Origin: Natrinema hispanicum
Lineage (GTDB): Archaea; Halobacteriota; Halobacteria; Halobacteriales; Natrialbaceae
DNA length: 64,000 bases
Direction: 5' to 3'
NCBI RefSeq assembly: GCF_004217335.1
Contig: NZ_SHMP01000004.1
Span: 806,001 to 870,000 of the forward strand
Shown here: positions 28,319 to 37,728 of the stretch, in pieces
Layout of the letters: every line of letters starts with the position of its first letter
Position numbering within the stretch: the stretch's first letter is position 1
The notes under the pieces: model-generated
Databases searched by the model: none
Told to the model about the DNA's origin: nothing
What the model saw: the letters and a program-made list of their open reading frames with translations, nothing else
Translations under genes and position numbers: made by a program

Positions 28319-29932
28319 TTACTCTCGCCGTTGATACTTGTTACGAATCAGGATTGCAGCGCCGTTCATGAGCAGGAGAACGACCAGTAGCGTGACAACG
28401 CCAGCTGCCAGCACACCGTGTCGGAACGCGGCGTCGATCTCGCCCGACCAGGTATAGATCTGGCGCGGCATTGCGCTGAACTTGTTCGTGAACGAACTCG
28501 GCGCGATGCGAACGACCGCTGGCGCGCCGATGATGAGCAGCGGTGCCGTCTCACCGATCGCTCGGCCCATCGCGAGGATGTTGCCGGTCATGATCCCCGG
28601 CAGTGCCTCCGGAAGGACAACGTTGCGAGTCGTCTGCCACTTGGTCGCGCCCATACCGTATGATGCCTGGCGCATCGAGTCAGGGACGGCACTGATCGCC
28701 TCTTGTGAGGAGATGATGACGATGGGGAGAATCAACAGTCCGACGGTGAAGCCGCCGACGAGGGCAGTTCCTGAGCCGAGCCCGCCCGCTCGGATGAACA
28801 GTGCGAGCCCGAGGACCCCGTAGACGACCGATGGGACACCAGCAAGGTTCCCGATGTTGACCTCAATCAGGTCGACGAGCCGGCCCCAGCGACCTCGTTG
28901 CGGGGCGTACTCCTCGAGATAGAGTGCAGCGCCGACGCCGATCGGGAACGCGGAGATGATGATTATGAGCAACATCATCACCGAGCCGACCAGCGGCGGA
29001 TAGAAGCCAGCGTCTTCGGGCGTCCGCGAGGGGACGTTCGTCAGGAAGCCCCAGTCGAGCCACGGCGTCGGGCCGGCGAATCCGAGCGTGTCCGTGAGGA
29101 CGGCGCTGGCGACGATCCCTCCGACAACGATCAGCGGGAACGCGAGCCCGGACACGCCGGCCCCACGGCGGATGACGCTCTCGACGTAGAGACTGACAGG
29201 GACGGCAGTGACCGTAACGAGCAGCATCCAGACGAACGGGGTGATACCGACGACGGGTGCAACGCCGAATCCTGCTGCCGCCCCGACGAGTGTCAGTGCC
29301 GCAGCGATCGCACCGTCACGGTCGTTTTCGCGCTGTCTGCGGACGAACAGGCCGACGACGACTGCGACCGGCACGACGAACGATCCCAGCAGCGCAATCG
29401 ACTGTGTCGGCAACATCGGCAGCGAGAGGATGAGCTTCGGAATGAACCAGAGTGCGAGCGCTGGCACAGCCACGACGACCACGAGTCGCTCAATGTCGGC
29501 CTCTGTCCGAACGCGGCTGTGGGCGTACACGATCCCGCCGGCGACGGCAAGCGAGACGAGGATCGAGAGCCACTGATAGACGCTGACGACGTGTTCGAAC
29601 GTAATGAACACTCCGCCGGTGAGCAGCAGCGAGACGACCGGCAAGCCAAGCGCGATGGTTGCCGTCTCGCCCGCTCTCGTATCACGCGTATAGTAGTAGC
29701 CGACCGCGGCGAGGGAGGGGACAACGACCGTCCCGATGGTGACGAGCAGCCACCCCATGTCCGCCGAAAGGGGCTGGAAAGCGTCGTTCGCGACGTACAG
29801 GAGAAGTACGAAGACGGACAACAAGGCCAGGAGGGTCGCGCTGAGACAGAGCGTCTTGAACGCCTGGCCACGGGCGCGGCTAACCGCCTTGCCCGTTCCG
29901 TACCACGTCCCGGTCTGCTGATCGGTCGCCAT
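28319..29932 (-). CDS. pstA: Phosphate ABC transporter permease PstA (block A), extended
   Basis: At 537 residues this is nearly twice the usual PstA. The C-terminal 280 residues are the permease: YLEEYAPQRGRWGRLVDLIEVNIGNLAGVPSVVYG and the EAISAVPDSMRQASYGMGATKWQTTRNVVLPEALPG loop that meets PstB. The N-terminal half adds about seven to eight extra helices of no named family. The ATG at 29932 shares its A with the TAA of a 12-codon microORF and has GGAGGTG as ribosome site. Paralogue PstA at 35073 is also long, so the extension is a lineage trait. Confidence 0.93.
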   Translation of the reverse strand: MATDQQTGTWYGTGKAVSRARGQAFKTLCLSATLLALLSVFVLLLYVANDAFQPLSADMGWLLVTIGTVVVPSLAAVGYYYTRDTRAGETATIALGLPVVSLLLTGGVFITFEHVVSVYQWLSILVSLAVAGGIVYAHSRVRTEADIERLVVVVAVPALALWFIPKLILSLPMLPTQSIALLGSFVVPVAVVVGLFVRRQRENDRDGAIAAALTLVGAAAGFGVAPVVGITPFVWMLLVTVTAVPVSLYVESVIRRGAGVSGLAFPLIVVGGIVASAVLTDTLGFAGPTPWLDWGFLTNVPSRTPEDAGFYPPLVGSVMMLLIIIISAFPIGVGAALYLEEYAPQRGRWGRLVDLIEVNIGNLAGVPSVVYGVLGLALFIRAGGLGSGTALVGGFTVGLLILPIVIISSQEAISAVPDSMRQASYGMGATKWQTTRNVVLPEALPGIMTGNILAMGRAIGETAPLLIIGAPAVVRIAPSSFTNKFSAMPRQIYTWSGEIDAAFRHGVLAAGVVTLLVVLLLMNGAAILIRNKYQRRE

Positions 29933-29970
29933 TATCGGTACACCTCCATGATCTCGTTGGTGTCACTCAT
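29932..29970 (-). CDS. 12-codon microORF coupled between pstC and pstA
   Basis: It encodes MSDTNEIMEVYR. Its ATG overlaps the pstC stop (ATGA, 29970-29967) and its TAA shares the last base with the pstA ATG. An AGGAGG-like site 7 nt upstream lies in the end of pstC, and the pstA ribosome site GGAGGTG lies inside the microORF. The peptide may be irrelevant, with translation serving to couple pstC to pstA. Confidence 0.45.
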   Translation of the reverse strand: MSDTNEIMEVYR

Positions 29971-30914
29971 TGGTACTCCTCCTGATAGCGTGATGCGACG
30001 TAATCGCTCGCGAGGTTCATCATGAACGTGATGACGAACAGCGTCAGTCCGAGCGCGAACATGCTCAGATACGTTGCCGAGCCGCCGGTCGCGTCACTGG
30101 TGACGGCGCTGACCATCCCCGCGGTCATCGGTTGGCCTGAACTGAGCAGGTTGTCGAGTGGGTTCGCGAAGTTGAACATCCGCGGTCGCAAGCCGGCGGC
30201 CATAACGACGATCATGGTTTCGCCAATCGCCCGCGAGAGCGCAAGGATGAACGACGAGAAGATGCCGGAGATGGCGGCCGGGATCACGATCCCGGTCGAT
30301 ACCTCGTACTTCGTCGCCCCCATCCCGTAGCCAGCTTGCCGGAGCGAATCCGGGACGGAACTCATCGCGTCTTCCGACAGCGACGAGACCATCGGGATGA
30401 TCATGATCCCGACCATGATCGATGCGGACAGCAGATTGAACGTGCTGACGGGGATGCCGATCCACTGGAGCGCAGGCGTCAGATAGACGAGCGCCAGATA
30501 GCCGTAGACGACCGTCGGAATCCCGGCGAGAATCTCGAGCGACGGTTTTAGGATCGATCGCATTCGGTCGCTGGCGTACTCACTGAGGTAGACGGCGGCT
30601 GCGACGCCGGTTGGCACCGCGACGAGCGCCGAGACGAAGGTGATGGTCAGCGTCGCAGTCACGAGCGGCCAGACGCCGAAGGTCCCGCCGTCGGAGCGGG
30701 CAATCCACTCCGTTCCGGTAAAGAACCCAGCTACACTGGCGTCTTCTGTCATGAAGAACGCAATCGCGTCGGTAGCCAGCGTGTAGATGATCGCCGCTGT
30801 AACGAACACGGTCAGCGCGGCACAAGCGAACAGCAGCCACTTGTAGATGCGCTCTTTGACGACTTGACCTGACGATGCGCGTGTCAAGTCGACATCTATC
30901 GATCGTTCACTCAT
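29967..30914 (-). CDS. pstC: Phosphate ABC transporter permease PstC (block A)
   Basis: The 315-residue protein has six to seven helices. The permease core reads YLSEYASDRMRSILKPSLEILAGIPTVVYGYLAL, and the coupling loop is SEDAMSSVPDSLRQAGYGMGATKYEV. Together with PstA it makes the membrane channel for phosphate. It lies 48 nt past pstS and ends in an overlap with the microORF before pstA. The paralogue at 36623 differs clearly, so the two blocks are not a recent duplicate. Confidence 0.94.
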   Translation of the reverse strand: MSERSIDVDLTRASSGQVVKERIYKWLLFACAALTVFVTAAIIYTLATDAIAFFMTEDASVAGFFTGTEWIARSDGGTFGVWPLVTATLTITFVSALVAVPTGVAAAVYLSEYASDRMRSILKPSLEILAGIPTVVYGYLALVYLTPALQWIGIPVSTFNLLSASIMVGIMIIPMVSSLSEDAMSSVPDSLRQAGYGMGATKYEVSTGIVIPAAISGIFSSFILALSRAIGETMIVVMAAGLRPRMFNFANPLDNLLSSGQPMTAGMVSAVTSDATGGSATYLSMFALGLTLFVITFMMNLASDYVASRYQEEYQ

Positions 30915-30962
30915 TTGTGGGGCGTAATTGACTTACCATGGTGAATCGTTCGATTCGCCGCG

Positions 30963-31928
30963 TCAGTTCGCTTCGCTCTCGAGTTTGTCGAGGTTCGACT
31001 GGGCCTGTTCTTCGCTTACGGGGACGTAGCCGACATCGGAGATGACGTCGGTCGAAGACTGCTCGATGTAGAACTCGACGAAGTCGTAGACTGCATCCTG
31101 CTGGAGTGCGTCCTTGTTAACGTAGATGTACAGCGGTCGCGCCATCGGATATGCGCCCGACTGGGCCGCGTCGATGCTCGGTGCGGTACACTCGCCGTCC
31201 TCGGTCTCGCGGATCTCGAGTGCTTTGAGTGCGTCCTGATTTTCTCGATAGTACGCGTAGCCGAAGTAGCCGATCGCGTTTTGAGTCGACGAGATGCCCT
31301 GCACGAGCTCGTTGTCGTTTTCGGTCTTCTCGTACTGCGTGACGTGGCTCCCGGCATCGCCGATGACGTTGGTATTGAACCAGTCGAAGGTTCCAGACGT
31401 CGACGGCGGGCCGAAACGTACGATCTCCTCATCGGGCCAGTCGGAGTTGACGTCGGCCCACGTTTCTGCGCCGCCCTCGCTCCAGATCTGAGCGAGTTCG
31501 TCGTAGGTCACACAGTCGACTGGCGAATCGTTGTGGACGGCCATCGTGACCGCGTCTTTCCCGATCTGGAACTCGATGGGGTCGACGCCGCTGTCGCTGC
31601 AGTCTTGGACCTCAGCATCCTTGATCGGTCGCGAAGCACCGTTGATATCGGAGTCGCCGGGACAGAAATTGTTGTTGAAGCCGCCACCGGTTCCAGTCGA
31701 GTCGGTGGTGACGCTTATACCGTCATTTTGCTCCATGAACTCTTCAGCGAGCCTGTCGGAGACCGGGAACACCGTACTACTTCCCGTGACGACGACACGC
31801 TCGTTCCCACCATTACCCGTGTTTTCGGTACAGCCAGCGATCGCGGCGGCACCCACTGCGCCCGTCGCGGCCAGGAACTTTCGTCGAGAAAACGAGCGAC
31901 CCGAACGATCCATCTGGGTATCGGTCAT
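30963..31928 (-). CDS. pstS: Phosphate-binding lipoprotein PstS (block A)
   Basis: The 321-residue protein starts with a Tat lipoprotein signal (SRRKFLAATGAVGAAAIAGC), then the phosphate-site motifs GSSTVFPVSDRLAEEF, DSTGTGGGFNNNFCPGDSDI and ASRPIKDAE. It delivers phosphate to PstCA. It is closely related to the next gene upstream (32288) and less so to the pstS at 37729. Its promoter carries the shared 15-bp box at 31954-31968, 25 nt before the ATG. Confidence 0.95.
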   Translation of the reverse strand: MTDTQMDRSGRSFSRRKFLAATGAVGAAAIAGCTENTGNGGNERVVVTGSSTVFPVSDRLAEEFMEQNDGISVTTDSTGTGGGFNNNFCPGDSDINGASRPIKDAEVQDCSDSGVDPIEFQIGKDAVTMAVHNDSPVDCVTYDELAQIWSEGGAETWADVNSDWPDEEIVRFGPPSTSGTFDWFNTNVIGDAGSHVTQYEKTENDNELVQGISSTQNAIGYFGYAYYRENQDALKALEIRETEDGECTAPSIDAAQSGAYPMARPLYIYVNKDALQQDAVYDFVEFYIEQSSTDVISDVGYVPVSEEQAQSNLDKLESEAN

Positions 31929-31953
31929 CAGGTGAACGTTCGACTGTATATAG

Positions 31954-31968
31954 AAATACGATGCTATG
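31954..31968 (-). promoter_or_regulatory. Shared pstS promoter box, copy 1
   Basis: CATAGCATCGTATTT in the direction of the gene, directly followed by the TATA element CTATATAC. The same 15 bases precede the other two pstS genes at nearly the same distance from the ATG. Confidence 0.75.
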
Positions 31969-32107
31969 TTAGCTATGTATTGCTATATAGATGGCCATAG
32001 CTCCGAACAACTCACTCATCGAAGACCAATTCCGCGACACTGGACGGTTTAACGCGCAACTGACGGCGCTAGGTGGTATGCGCACGTTCACCACATATTA
32101 CATAGCC

Positions 32108-32148
32108 GACTATAGATAGGTGAGACTATAGATTTCGCAAAACTATAG
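32108..32148. promoter_or_regulatory. Three phased ACTATAG repeats
   Basis: GACTATAG at 32108 and 32124 and AACTATAG at 32141, spaced 16 and 17 bp. Such spacing suits a regulator binding an array, about 180 nt upstream of pstS1. Confidence 0.45.
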
Positions 32149-32287
32149 TGGGCAACCTGCCAGACGAGCTGTCATCTCCACTCTCAGAACCTGTTCCAAT
32201 ACGGCGACATCATAGCTTCGAAATCCGCAGCAAAGACGCCGGCCGATTCAGCTCGTCCCTGTTCGGTCGAGGCTGACCGCAGTCCCG

Positions 32288-33316
32288 TTACTCCCCGACG
32301 ATTTCCGCGAGCGTCTGCAGATTCGTCTCGGCCTGCTCGTCGCTCGAGGGAACGTACTTGACCTCCTCTGCGATCCAGTCTGCCGTCGAGTTCTCGAGGT
32401 AAAAGCGCACGAATGCGGCGACTTCCTCGCGCTGGAGTGCCTCCTTGGACGGATAGATAAATAGCGGCCGTGCCATCGGATAGCTGCCCGTTTTGGCTGC
32501 CTGCAGGCTCGGGTCGCCACACGCGTCGCCCTCGTTTGCTTTGATCGCGAGCGCCGTGATACGGTCTTTGTTCTGTGCGTAGTAGGAATACCCGAAGTAG
32601 CCGATCGCGTACGGACTACTCTCGAGTCCTTGAACGATGGTCTCGTCGTCCTCGGTACTGACGTAGTCGGATCGGTGGGAACCGACGCGACTGACGACGT
32701 TTTGGGAGAACCAGTCGTAGGTCCCCGATGTCGTGTCGGGGCCGTAGCGCTTGAACGGCTCGTCGGGCCAGTCGGCATTCAGGTCAGCCCACGTTTCCGC
32801 GCCGTCCTCGCTCCAGATCTGGGCGAGCTGGTCAAAGGAGAGACACTCGGCCCACGTGTTCTCGGTACTGACGGCCATCGTGAGCGCGTCGCCCGCGATC
32901 TGCATCTCGACCGGCGTCACGTCGTTTTCTCCACAGTGGGTTTTCTCCCCATCTTTGATCGGGCGCGACGCTGCGTTGATATCCGAATCACCGGGACAGA
33001 AATGATTCTCGAACCCGCCGCCGCTGCCGGTTGAATCGACCCTGACGGTGACGTCCGGATGTTTTTCCATAAATCGGGTTTTCATCTCCTGGGAAATCGG
33101 ATACACCGTACTCGAGCCAGTGACCGTGACGGTACCCGAGAGACCGTCGCTGTTCTCGGTTGTGTCCTGGCTGTTGCCAGCGGGTTCGTCGTCACTGCTG
33201 GTCTCGCGCCCGAGACAGCCGGCGAACGCAGCCGCCGTTACCCCGCCGGTCGCTGTTAAGAAGTTCCGCCGCGACACCCCCTCGAAAGACCGTCCAAACT
33301 GGTCGCGTCTCATCAT
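32288..33316 (-). CDS. pstS: Second phosphate-binding lipoprotein PstS, orphan between the two Pst blocks
   Basis: The 342-residue protein has a Tat signal (SRRNFLTATGGVTAAAFAGC) and the PstS motifs GSSTVYPISQEMKTRF, DSTGSGGGFENHFCPGDSDI and ASRPIKDGE. It is a clear paralogue of the 30963 protein; both share QIWSEDGAETWADLN/QIWSEGGAETWADVN. It follows phoU of block B but has its own copy of the 15-bp box at 33340-33354. It may feed either permease pair, perhaps with a different affinity, which is inference. Confidence 0.93.
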   Translation of the reverse strand: MMRRDQFGRSFEGVSRRNFLTATGGVTAAAFAGCLGRETSSDDEPAGNSQDTTENSDGLSGTVTVTGSSTVYPISQEMKTRFMEKHPDVTVRVDSTGSGGGFENHFCPGDSDINAASRPIKDGEKTHCGENDVTPVEMQIAGDALTMAVSTENTWAECLSFDQLAQIWSEDGAETWADLNADWPDEPFKRYGPDTTSGTYDWFSQNVVSRVGSHRSDYVSTEDDETIVQGLESSPYAIGYFGYSYYAQNKDRITALAIKANEGDACGDPSLQAAKTGSYPMARPLFIYPSKEALQREEVAAFVRFYLENSTADWIAEEVKYVPSSDEQAETNLQTLAEIVGE

Positions 33317-33339
33317 GTGAACGACGCCGAAGACTACAA

Positions 33340-33354
33340 AAATACGATGCTATG
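33340..33354 (-). promoter_or_regulatory. Shared pstS promoter box, copy 2
   Basis: CATAGCATCGTATTT, followed by TTTGTAG as a weaker TATA element, 23 nt before the ATG at 33316. Confidence 0.7.
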
Positions 33355-33424
33355 AGGACTGTATATCTATCAATAGTATTTAGTTCGGATATAGATCCGC
33401 CCGCCGGCCGGAGACCCCGATCGC

Positions 33425-34147
33425 TCAGGCGAGCAGTTCCTCGCTGTTCTCGAGTGCATAGAGCGTCCGCGCGGCCACGTTTACTGCGTGGTCGCCGACC
33501 CGCTCTACGTCGCGGACGATCACAAGCGTCCGGGAAACGTCCGTGAGAACGTTCTCGAGCGGCCACTCCGCCGACTTGTCCGGGAACGCCTGTGCGCTGT
33601 TGACTGCATCGCCGTCGACGCGGAGGTCGATAAGCGTGCGGACGATGCGCTCGGTTACGGCCCCACAGCGGGCATCAAGTTCGTCGTCACGGTCGGCGAC
33701 CGCAAAACAGGCGTCTACATCGTCCGTGACGAACGCCTCGATCGCGTCCTCGACCAATTCGAGTGCGAGCGCGGCGATCCGCTCGAAATCGACGTCGGGA
33801 AGCGTCGGTGCGGACCTGGTCGATGCCAGCGTATACTCCGCTACGTTGGTCGCAAGGTCGCCCACGCGCTCGAGATCGGTGACGATCTTGAACGTCGCGA
33901 TGACGCTCCGGAGGTCACTGGCGACCGGCTGGTACAGCGCCAGCAGGTCGAGACATTCGCCCTCGATCTCGAGGGAGCGGCGATTGACGGCCTGATCGCC
34001 TGCGATTACCTCGCGCGCGAGCGCACGATCACCGGCAAACAGCGCGCTGAACCCGTCTGCGAGCTGTTCGCGGACGAGATCGCCCAGCGCGATGACCGTC
34101 TCACGAAGGCGCTCGAGGCGGTCCTGATAGTCCTCGCGTGTCATCAC
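33425..34147 (-). CDS. phoU: PhoU-family phosphate signalling protein (copy 2)
   Basis: The 240-residue protein has the same two PhoU helical units as copy 1, with [15 protein letters not shown] and [18 protein letters not shown] metal motifs. Its start overlaps the pstB stop by 4 nt (ATGA), so unlike copy 1 it is tied to its Pst operon. It carries an extra acidic loop near residues 145-160. It should sense the state of transporter B and feed back on uptake. Confidence 0.92.
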   Translation of the reverse strand: MMTREDYQDRLERLRETVIALGDLVREQLADGFSALFAGDRALAREVIAGDQAVNRRSLEIEGECLDLLALYQPVASDLRSVIATFKIVTDLERVGDLATNVAEYTLASTRSAPTLPDVDFERIAALALELVEDAIEAFVTDDVDACFAVADRDDELDARCGAVTERIVRTLIDLRVDGDAVNSAQAFPDKSAEWPLENVLTDVSRTLVIVRDVERVGDHAVNVAARTLYALENSEELLA

Positions 34148-35076
34148 CCGAACTTGCCGGTGACGTAGTCCTCGACCCGGTCGCTCTCGGGGTTTTCGAA
34201 GATCTTGTCGGTGTCGTCGTACTCGACGAGCTGGCCGCCCGTGAGGAAGACAGCGGTCTGGTCGCTGATCCGCGCAGCCTGCTGCATATTGTGCGTGACG
34301 ACGACGACGGTGTACTCCTCGGCGAGCTGTTCAATGAGGTCCTCGATCTTGGCGGTCGCGACGGGGTCGAGCGCGCTCGCGGGCTCGTCCATCAGGATCA
34401 CGTCGGGGTCGACGGCGAGACAGCGCGCGATGCACAGCCGCTGTTGCTGGCCGCCCGAGAGTCCGAGCGCGTTGTCGTCGAGGCGATCGGATACTTCGTC
34501 CCACAGCGCGGCCTGTTTTAGCGAACGCTCGACAATCTGCAGTTCGGCCTCGCTGTCGTCGCCGCCGAGCAGTTTGCCCAGCAGGCCGACGTTCACGTCG
34601 CCGTGCTTGCGCGGCCCGTAGGAGATGTTCTCGCGGATCGACTTCGGGAACGGGTTCGGGCTCTGGAACACCATCCCGACCTTCTTCCGGAGCTTCACCA
34701 GGTCGGTGTCGCCTTCGTAGATGTTCTCGCCGTCGATCTCGACGGTCCCATCGACCCGGGCGCTGTCGATGCGGTCGTTCATCCGGTTGAGACATCGAAG
34801 GAACGTCGACTTCCCGCAGCCCGACGGACCGATCAGGGCCGTCACGCTCTGTTCGGGGATCTCCATCGAGACGCTGTCGATGGCGTGGTCGTCGCCGTAG
34901 TACACGTCGAGGTCCTCGACCGTGATCGCGGCCTCGTCCTCGAACTCGTAGTCAGTCCACGAGTCGACGAGTCGCTCGTCGGTCTCGGCGTCGACCGTGT
35001 GGCTAGTGGGTTGCTGGTCCGTGAGGCTGTTCGATTGCTGTTCCTCGTTCGTTTGTGTTACTGTTTGGTCGCTCAT
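34144..35076 (-). CDS. pstB: Phosphate ABC transporter ATP-binding protein (block B)
   Basis: The 310-residue ATPase shows [54 protein letters not shown] and VTHNMQQA. I start at ATG 35076: it overlaps the pstA stop by 4 nt and gives the usual Gln/Thr-rich tail ([14 protein letters not shown]). The frame is open much further upstream but lies inside pstA. It has a longer loop ([15 protein letters not shown]) after the Q-loop than block A PstB. Confidence 0.94.
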   Translation of the reverse strand: MSDQTVTQTNEEQQSNSLTDQQPTSHTVDAETDERLVDSWTDYEFEDEAAITVEDLDVYYGDDHAIDSVSMEIPEQSVTALIGPSGCGKSTFLRCLNRMNDRIDSARVDGTVEIDGENIYEGDTDLVKLRKKVGMVFQSPNPFPKSIRENISYGPRKHGDVNVGLLGKLLGGDDSEAELQIVERSLKQAALWDEVSDRLDDNALGLSGGQQQRLCIARCLAVDPDVILMDEPASALDPVATAKIEDLIEQLAEEYTVVVVTHNMQQAARISDQTAVFLTGGQLVEYDDTDKIFENPESDRVEDYVTGKFG

Positions 35077-36626
35077 TGGTGTAGCTTCCTCCTGAAGTAG
35101 ATCCGCGAGGCGATGCCGATGGCGTAGAAGCCAAGTACCACCAGCAGCAGTACGAGAGCGGTCCCCCATCCGAACGCCTCCTCCTGGCCGACGCCGGCGG
35201 TGATGACGGCGTACAGCTGGTAGGGGAGCGCGCTCGAGGCCTGTAGCAGCGCTTCGTTCTGGACGAACGGCGGCGTTGCAGTGAACCGGAACGAGCCGAG
35301 AATACTCGGCGCGTGCGCCGGGAACGGTGCCCCGCTGGTGACCAGCAGGATCGGTGCCGTCTCGCCGGCGATCCGGCCGACGCCGAGGATCACGCCCGTC
35401 ACGACGCCGGGCATCGCGGCCGGCAGCACGACGCTTCGGATCGTCTGCCACTGGTTGACGCCCAGCGCGGCGCTGGCGTCACGGTACTCGTCGGGGACGC
35501 TCTTGATCGCCTCCCGACTGGTGATGACGACCAGGGGCAGCAGCATGAAGCCCAGAACCATCATCCCTGCCAGCAGCGAGTTCCTGTTGCCAAACCGCGG
35601 TACGAGGAACGCGTAGCCGAACAGGCCGTAGACGATACTGGGCGTACTCCACAGCGCGTTGGTCGCGGTCTCGATGACCGCGGTGAACCGGCCCTGTTCG
35701 GCGTACTCGGTGAGGAAGACGGCAGCGCCGATCCCCATCGGGATCGCGAGCACCACCGCACCGATCACGAGCCAGACCGTGCCGACGATGGCTGGGAAGA
35801 TGCCGCTGTACTGCTGGCCGAGCATGACGCCCTTCGTGAGGAAGGGAACGGAGATGTTCAGCCCTGGACCGAACTGTGCGCCCTCGAGGAGCTTCGGCAG
35901 CCCCTTGCGGACGACAAAGAGGATCAGCAACAGGAGCACGGCGATCATGCCGAACGCGTTCAGTCCGATCATCAGGTACGCGCCGTTCTGCCGGCCCTGG
36001 CTGCCGAATCCTTCGGCGACGATCGCGCCGCTCCAGGCGACCAGTAGGCTGAGTGTGATCGTCACCAGCGGCACGACGATTGGCGCGTGGAACGTGGCTG
36101 CCAGCGACGGCGGACCCCAGACCCAGCCGATGTCGACGAATCCGGCGGCGAGCAAGACGCCCCAGGCCAGCGCGAGGAGGCCGACCGGGAACGTCGTCCC
36201 GATGTCTTCCGGGAGTACGGCGACGCCGAGCGTCACGACGAGCGCGACGACCAGCCCCGCGAGGGCGCTGCCGGTCGCGCCGACGCCGAACAGGATCGTC
36301 GTCACGAGACCGCCAGTCGCGAAACCGACCACGCCGAACGCGACGCCGGTGCCGAGTCCGGTGTACTGGTCAGCGGTGGTCTCGAAGAGACCGACGTTCG
36401 ACGCGATCCCGGCAGCGATCAAACCGGCACCAGCGAGCAGGAACACGGCGCCAAACAGCGCGAACAGGGAGAGGCCCGCGACTGCGGTGTCTGGGCTCGT
36501 GCGATCGAACAGCGTCGTCCAGCCGAGCAGGAACGTGACGATAGCGATCCCGACGATCCCCAGCGCGACGCGGTCGAACATGTCGACTCCCGGCGCGGCC
36601 GTCCGGGAGGTAGTCTCTCCGCTCAT
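35073..36626 (-). CDS. pstA: Phosphate ABC transporter permease PstA (block B), extended
   Basis: The 517-residue protein has about seven helices in an N-terminal extension, then the permease with [31 protein letters not shown] and the [38 protein letters not shown] coupling loop. It overlaps pstC (36623-36626) and pstB by 4 nt each. As in block A, the extension roughly doubles the protein. Its sequence is quite unlike block A PstA outside the core. Confidence 0.92.
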   Translation of the reverse strand: MSGETTSRTAAPGVDMFDRVALGIVGIAIVTFLLGWTTLFDRTSPDTAVAGLSLFALFGAVFLLAGAGLIAAGIASNVGLFETTADQYTGLGTGVAFGVVGFATGGLVTTILFGVGATGSALAGLVVALVVTLGVAVLPEDIGTTFPVGLLALAWGVLLAAGFVDIGWVWGPPSLAATFHAPIVVPLVTITLSLLVAWSGAIVAEGFGSQGRQNGAYLMIGLNAFGMIAVLLLLILFVVRKGLPKLLEGAQFGPGLNISVPFLTKGVMLGQQYSGIFPAIVGTVWLVIGAVVLAIPMGIGAAVFLTEYAEQGRFTAVIETATNALWSTPSIVYGLFGYAFLVPRFGNRNSLLAGMMVLGFMLLPLVVITSREAIKSVPDEYRDASAALGVNQWQTIRSVVLPAAMPGVVTGVILGVGRIAGETAPILLVTSGAPFPAHAPSILGSFRFTATPPFVQNEALLQASSALPYQLYAVITAGVGQEEAFGWGTALVLLLVVLGFYAIGIASRIYFRRKLHQ

Positions 36627-37699
36627 GATTCTCCCTGCAGCTGATGTTTCATCCGTCGTTCAATGTACTGCGAGCCGATCGACAGCACGGTGACGCTGAC
36701 GAACAGCACGACGCCTGCGGCGAACAGCGCGCTCATGTGCGTTCCGCTAGCGACCCCGTACTGGCTCGCGATGAGGCTGGTCAGCGTCTCCGTATTCCCG
36801 AAGACGTCGTATAGTGGGTCGGGCAGCCGCTGGGCGTGGCCCAGAATCACCGTCGCCGCCATCGTTTCGCCGACGGCACGCCCGACGCCGAGTAGCACGG
36901 CAGCCGAGACTCCCGAGAACGCGGCGGGGATGGTGATGCTCTTGATCGTCTGCCAGTCGGTCGTTCCAAGCGCGAGCGAGCCGCTTTTCATCGATTCAGG
37001 GACGCTCGCGATGGCGTCCTCGGCGACGGAGACGACCGTCGGCAGCGACATCAGACCGACGACCAGTCCCACGATAACGAGGCTGCCGGATGTCGGCAGT
37101 TCCAGGTTCTCCATCATGTAGTCGTTCAGAATGGTGAAGCCGATGAAGCCGTAGACGATCGAGGGGATTCCTGCGAGCGTCTCGACGGCGGGCTTGACGA
37201 TCTCGCGGACCGCGTCGGGCGCGATCTCGCTGATGAACAGCGCGCCCGCGACGCCGAGCGGCCCGGCGATCAGCATCGCCAGGATCGTCGTGACGAGCGT
37301 GCCCCACATCATCGGGACCAGCGAGTACACTTCCTCGCCGCGGGTTCGCCACATCGGCGCGGACGTCTCGGTGAACATCGCGAGGCCCATCTCCCGCATC
37401 GCCGGGAGCGCCTCGATGATAAGGTAGACGGTAATCAGCGCGAGGATCGCTCCCGTCGCGATCGTCGCGAGGAAGGTCAGCGCCTTCGCCGTCGTCGCCT
37501 GATGGTTCCACAGTCCGTACCCGACGGTGAATAGGAATCCCACCAGGGGGATCGCCGTGAACTGCGAGCCGAGCAGGAACAGGATCGTGGTCGCGACGAG
37601 ACACAGCGCGCCCGCTGCCCCCGCGGTGACGACGCGGTCGTCTGACGCCTCGACCCCGAATCGGTCCTTCAGTTGTTGGTGTAGTTCTGTCGTTGACAT
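36623..37699 (-). CDS. pstC: Phosphate ABC transporter permease PstC (block B)
   Basis: The 358-residue protein begins with an acidic-basic tail and has eight or so helices. The core reads ISEIAPDAVREIVKPAVETLAGIPSIVYGFIG and the coupling loop AEDAIASVPESMKSGSLALGTTDWQTIKSITIPAAFSG. It lies 29 nt past pstS of block B and overlaps pstA by 4 nt. It carries an additional pair of helices before the core compared with block A PstC. Confidence 0.93.
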   Translation of the reverse strand: MSTTELHQQLKDRFGVEASDDRVVTAGAAGALCLVATTILFLLGSQFTAIPLVGFLFTVGYGLWNHQATTAKALTFLATIATGAILALITVYLIIEALPAMREMGLAMFTETSAPMWRTRGEEVYSLVPMMWGTLVTTILAMLIAGPLGVAGALFISEIAPDAVREIVKPAVETLAGIPSIVYGFIGFTILNDYMMENLELPTSGSLVIVGLVVGLMSLPTVVSVAEDAIASVPESMKSGSLALGTTDWQTIKSITIPAAFSGVSAAVLLGVGRAVGETMAATVILGHAQRLPDPLYDVFGNTETLTSLIASQYGVASGTHMSALFAAGVVLFVSVTVLSIGSQYIERRMKHQLQGES

Positions 37700-37728
37700 A
37701 AAATACCGTGGTTGAACGGCGACGCGGC

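Larger units (their letters stand above)
31929..32287. other. Regulatory region between pstS2 and pstS1
   Basis: About 360 nt without a gene. It contains the pstS1 box and TATA (31944-31968), several CTATATAG/CATAGCT-like words at 31968-32003 and three phased ACTATAG words at 32108-32148. It is noticeably more AT-rich than nearby coding DNA. Confidence 0.6.

Noticed and set aside
35077..35451. An upstream extension of block B PstB by 125 residues
   Set aside because: The extension lies inside pstA, is rich in Arg and shows no family match. ATG 35076 overlaps the pstA stop in the usual way.
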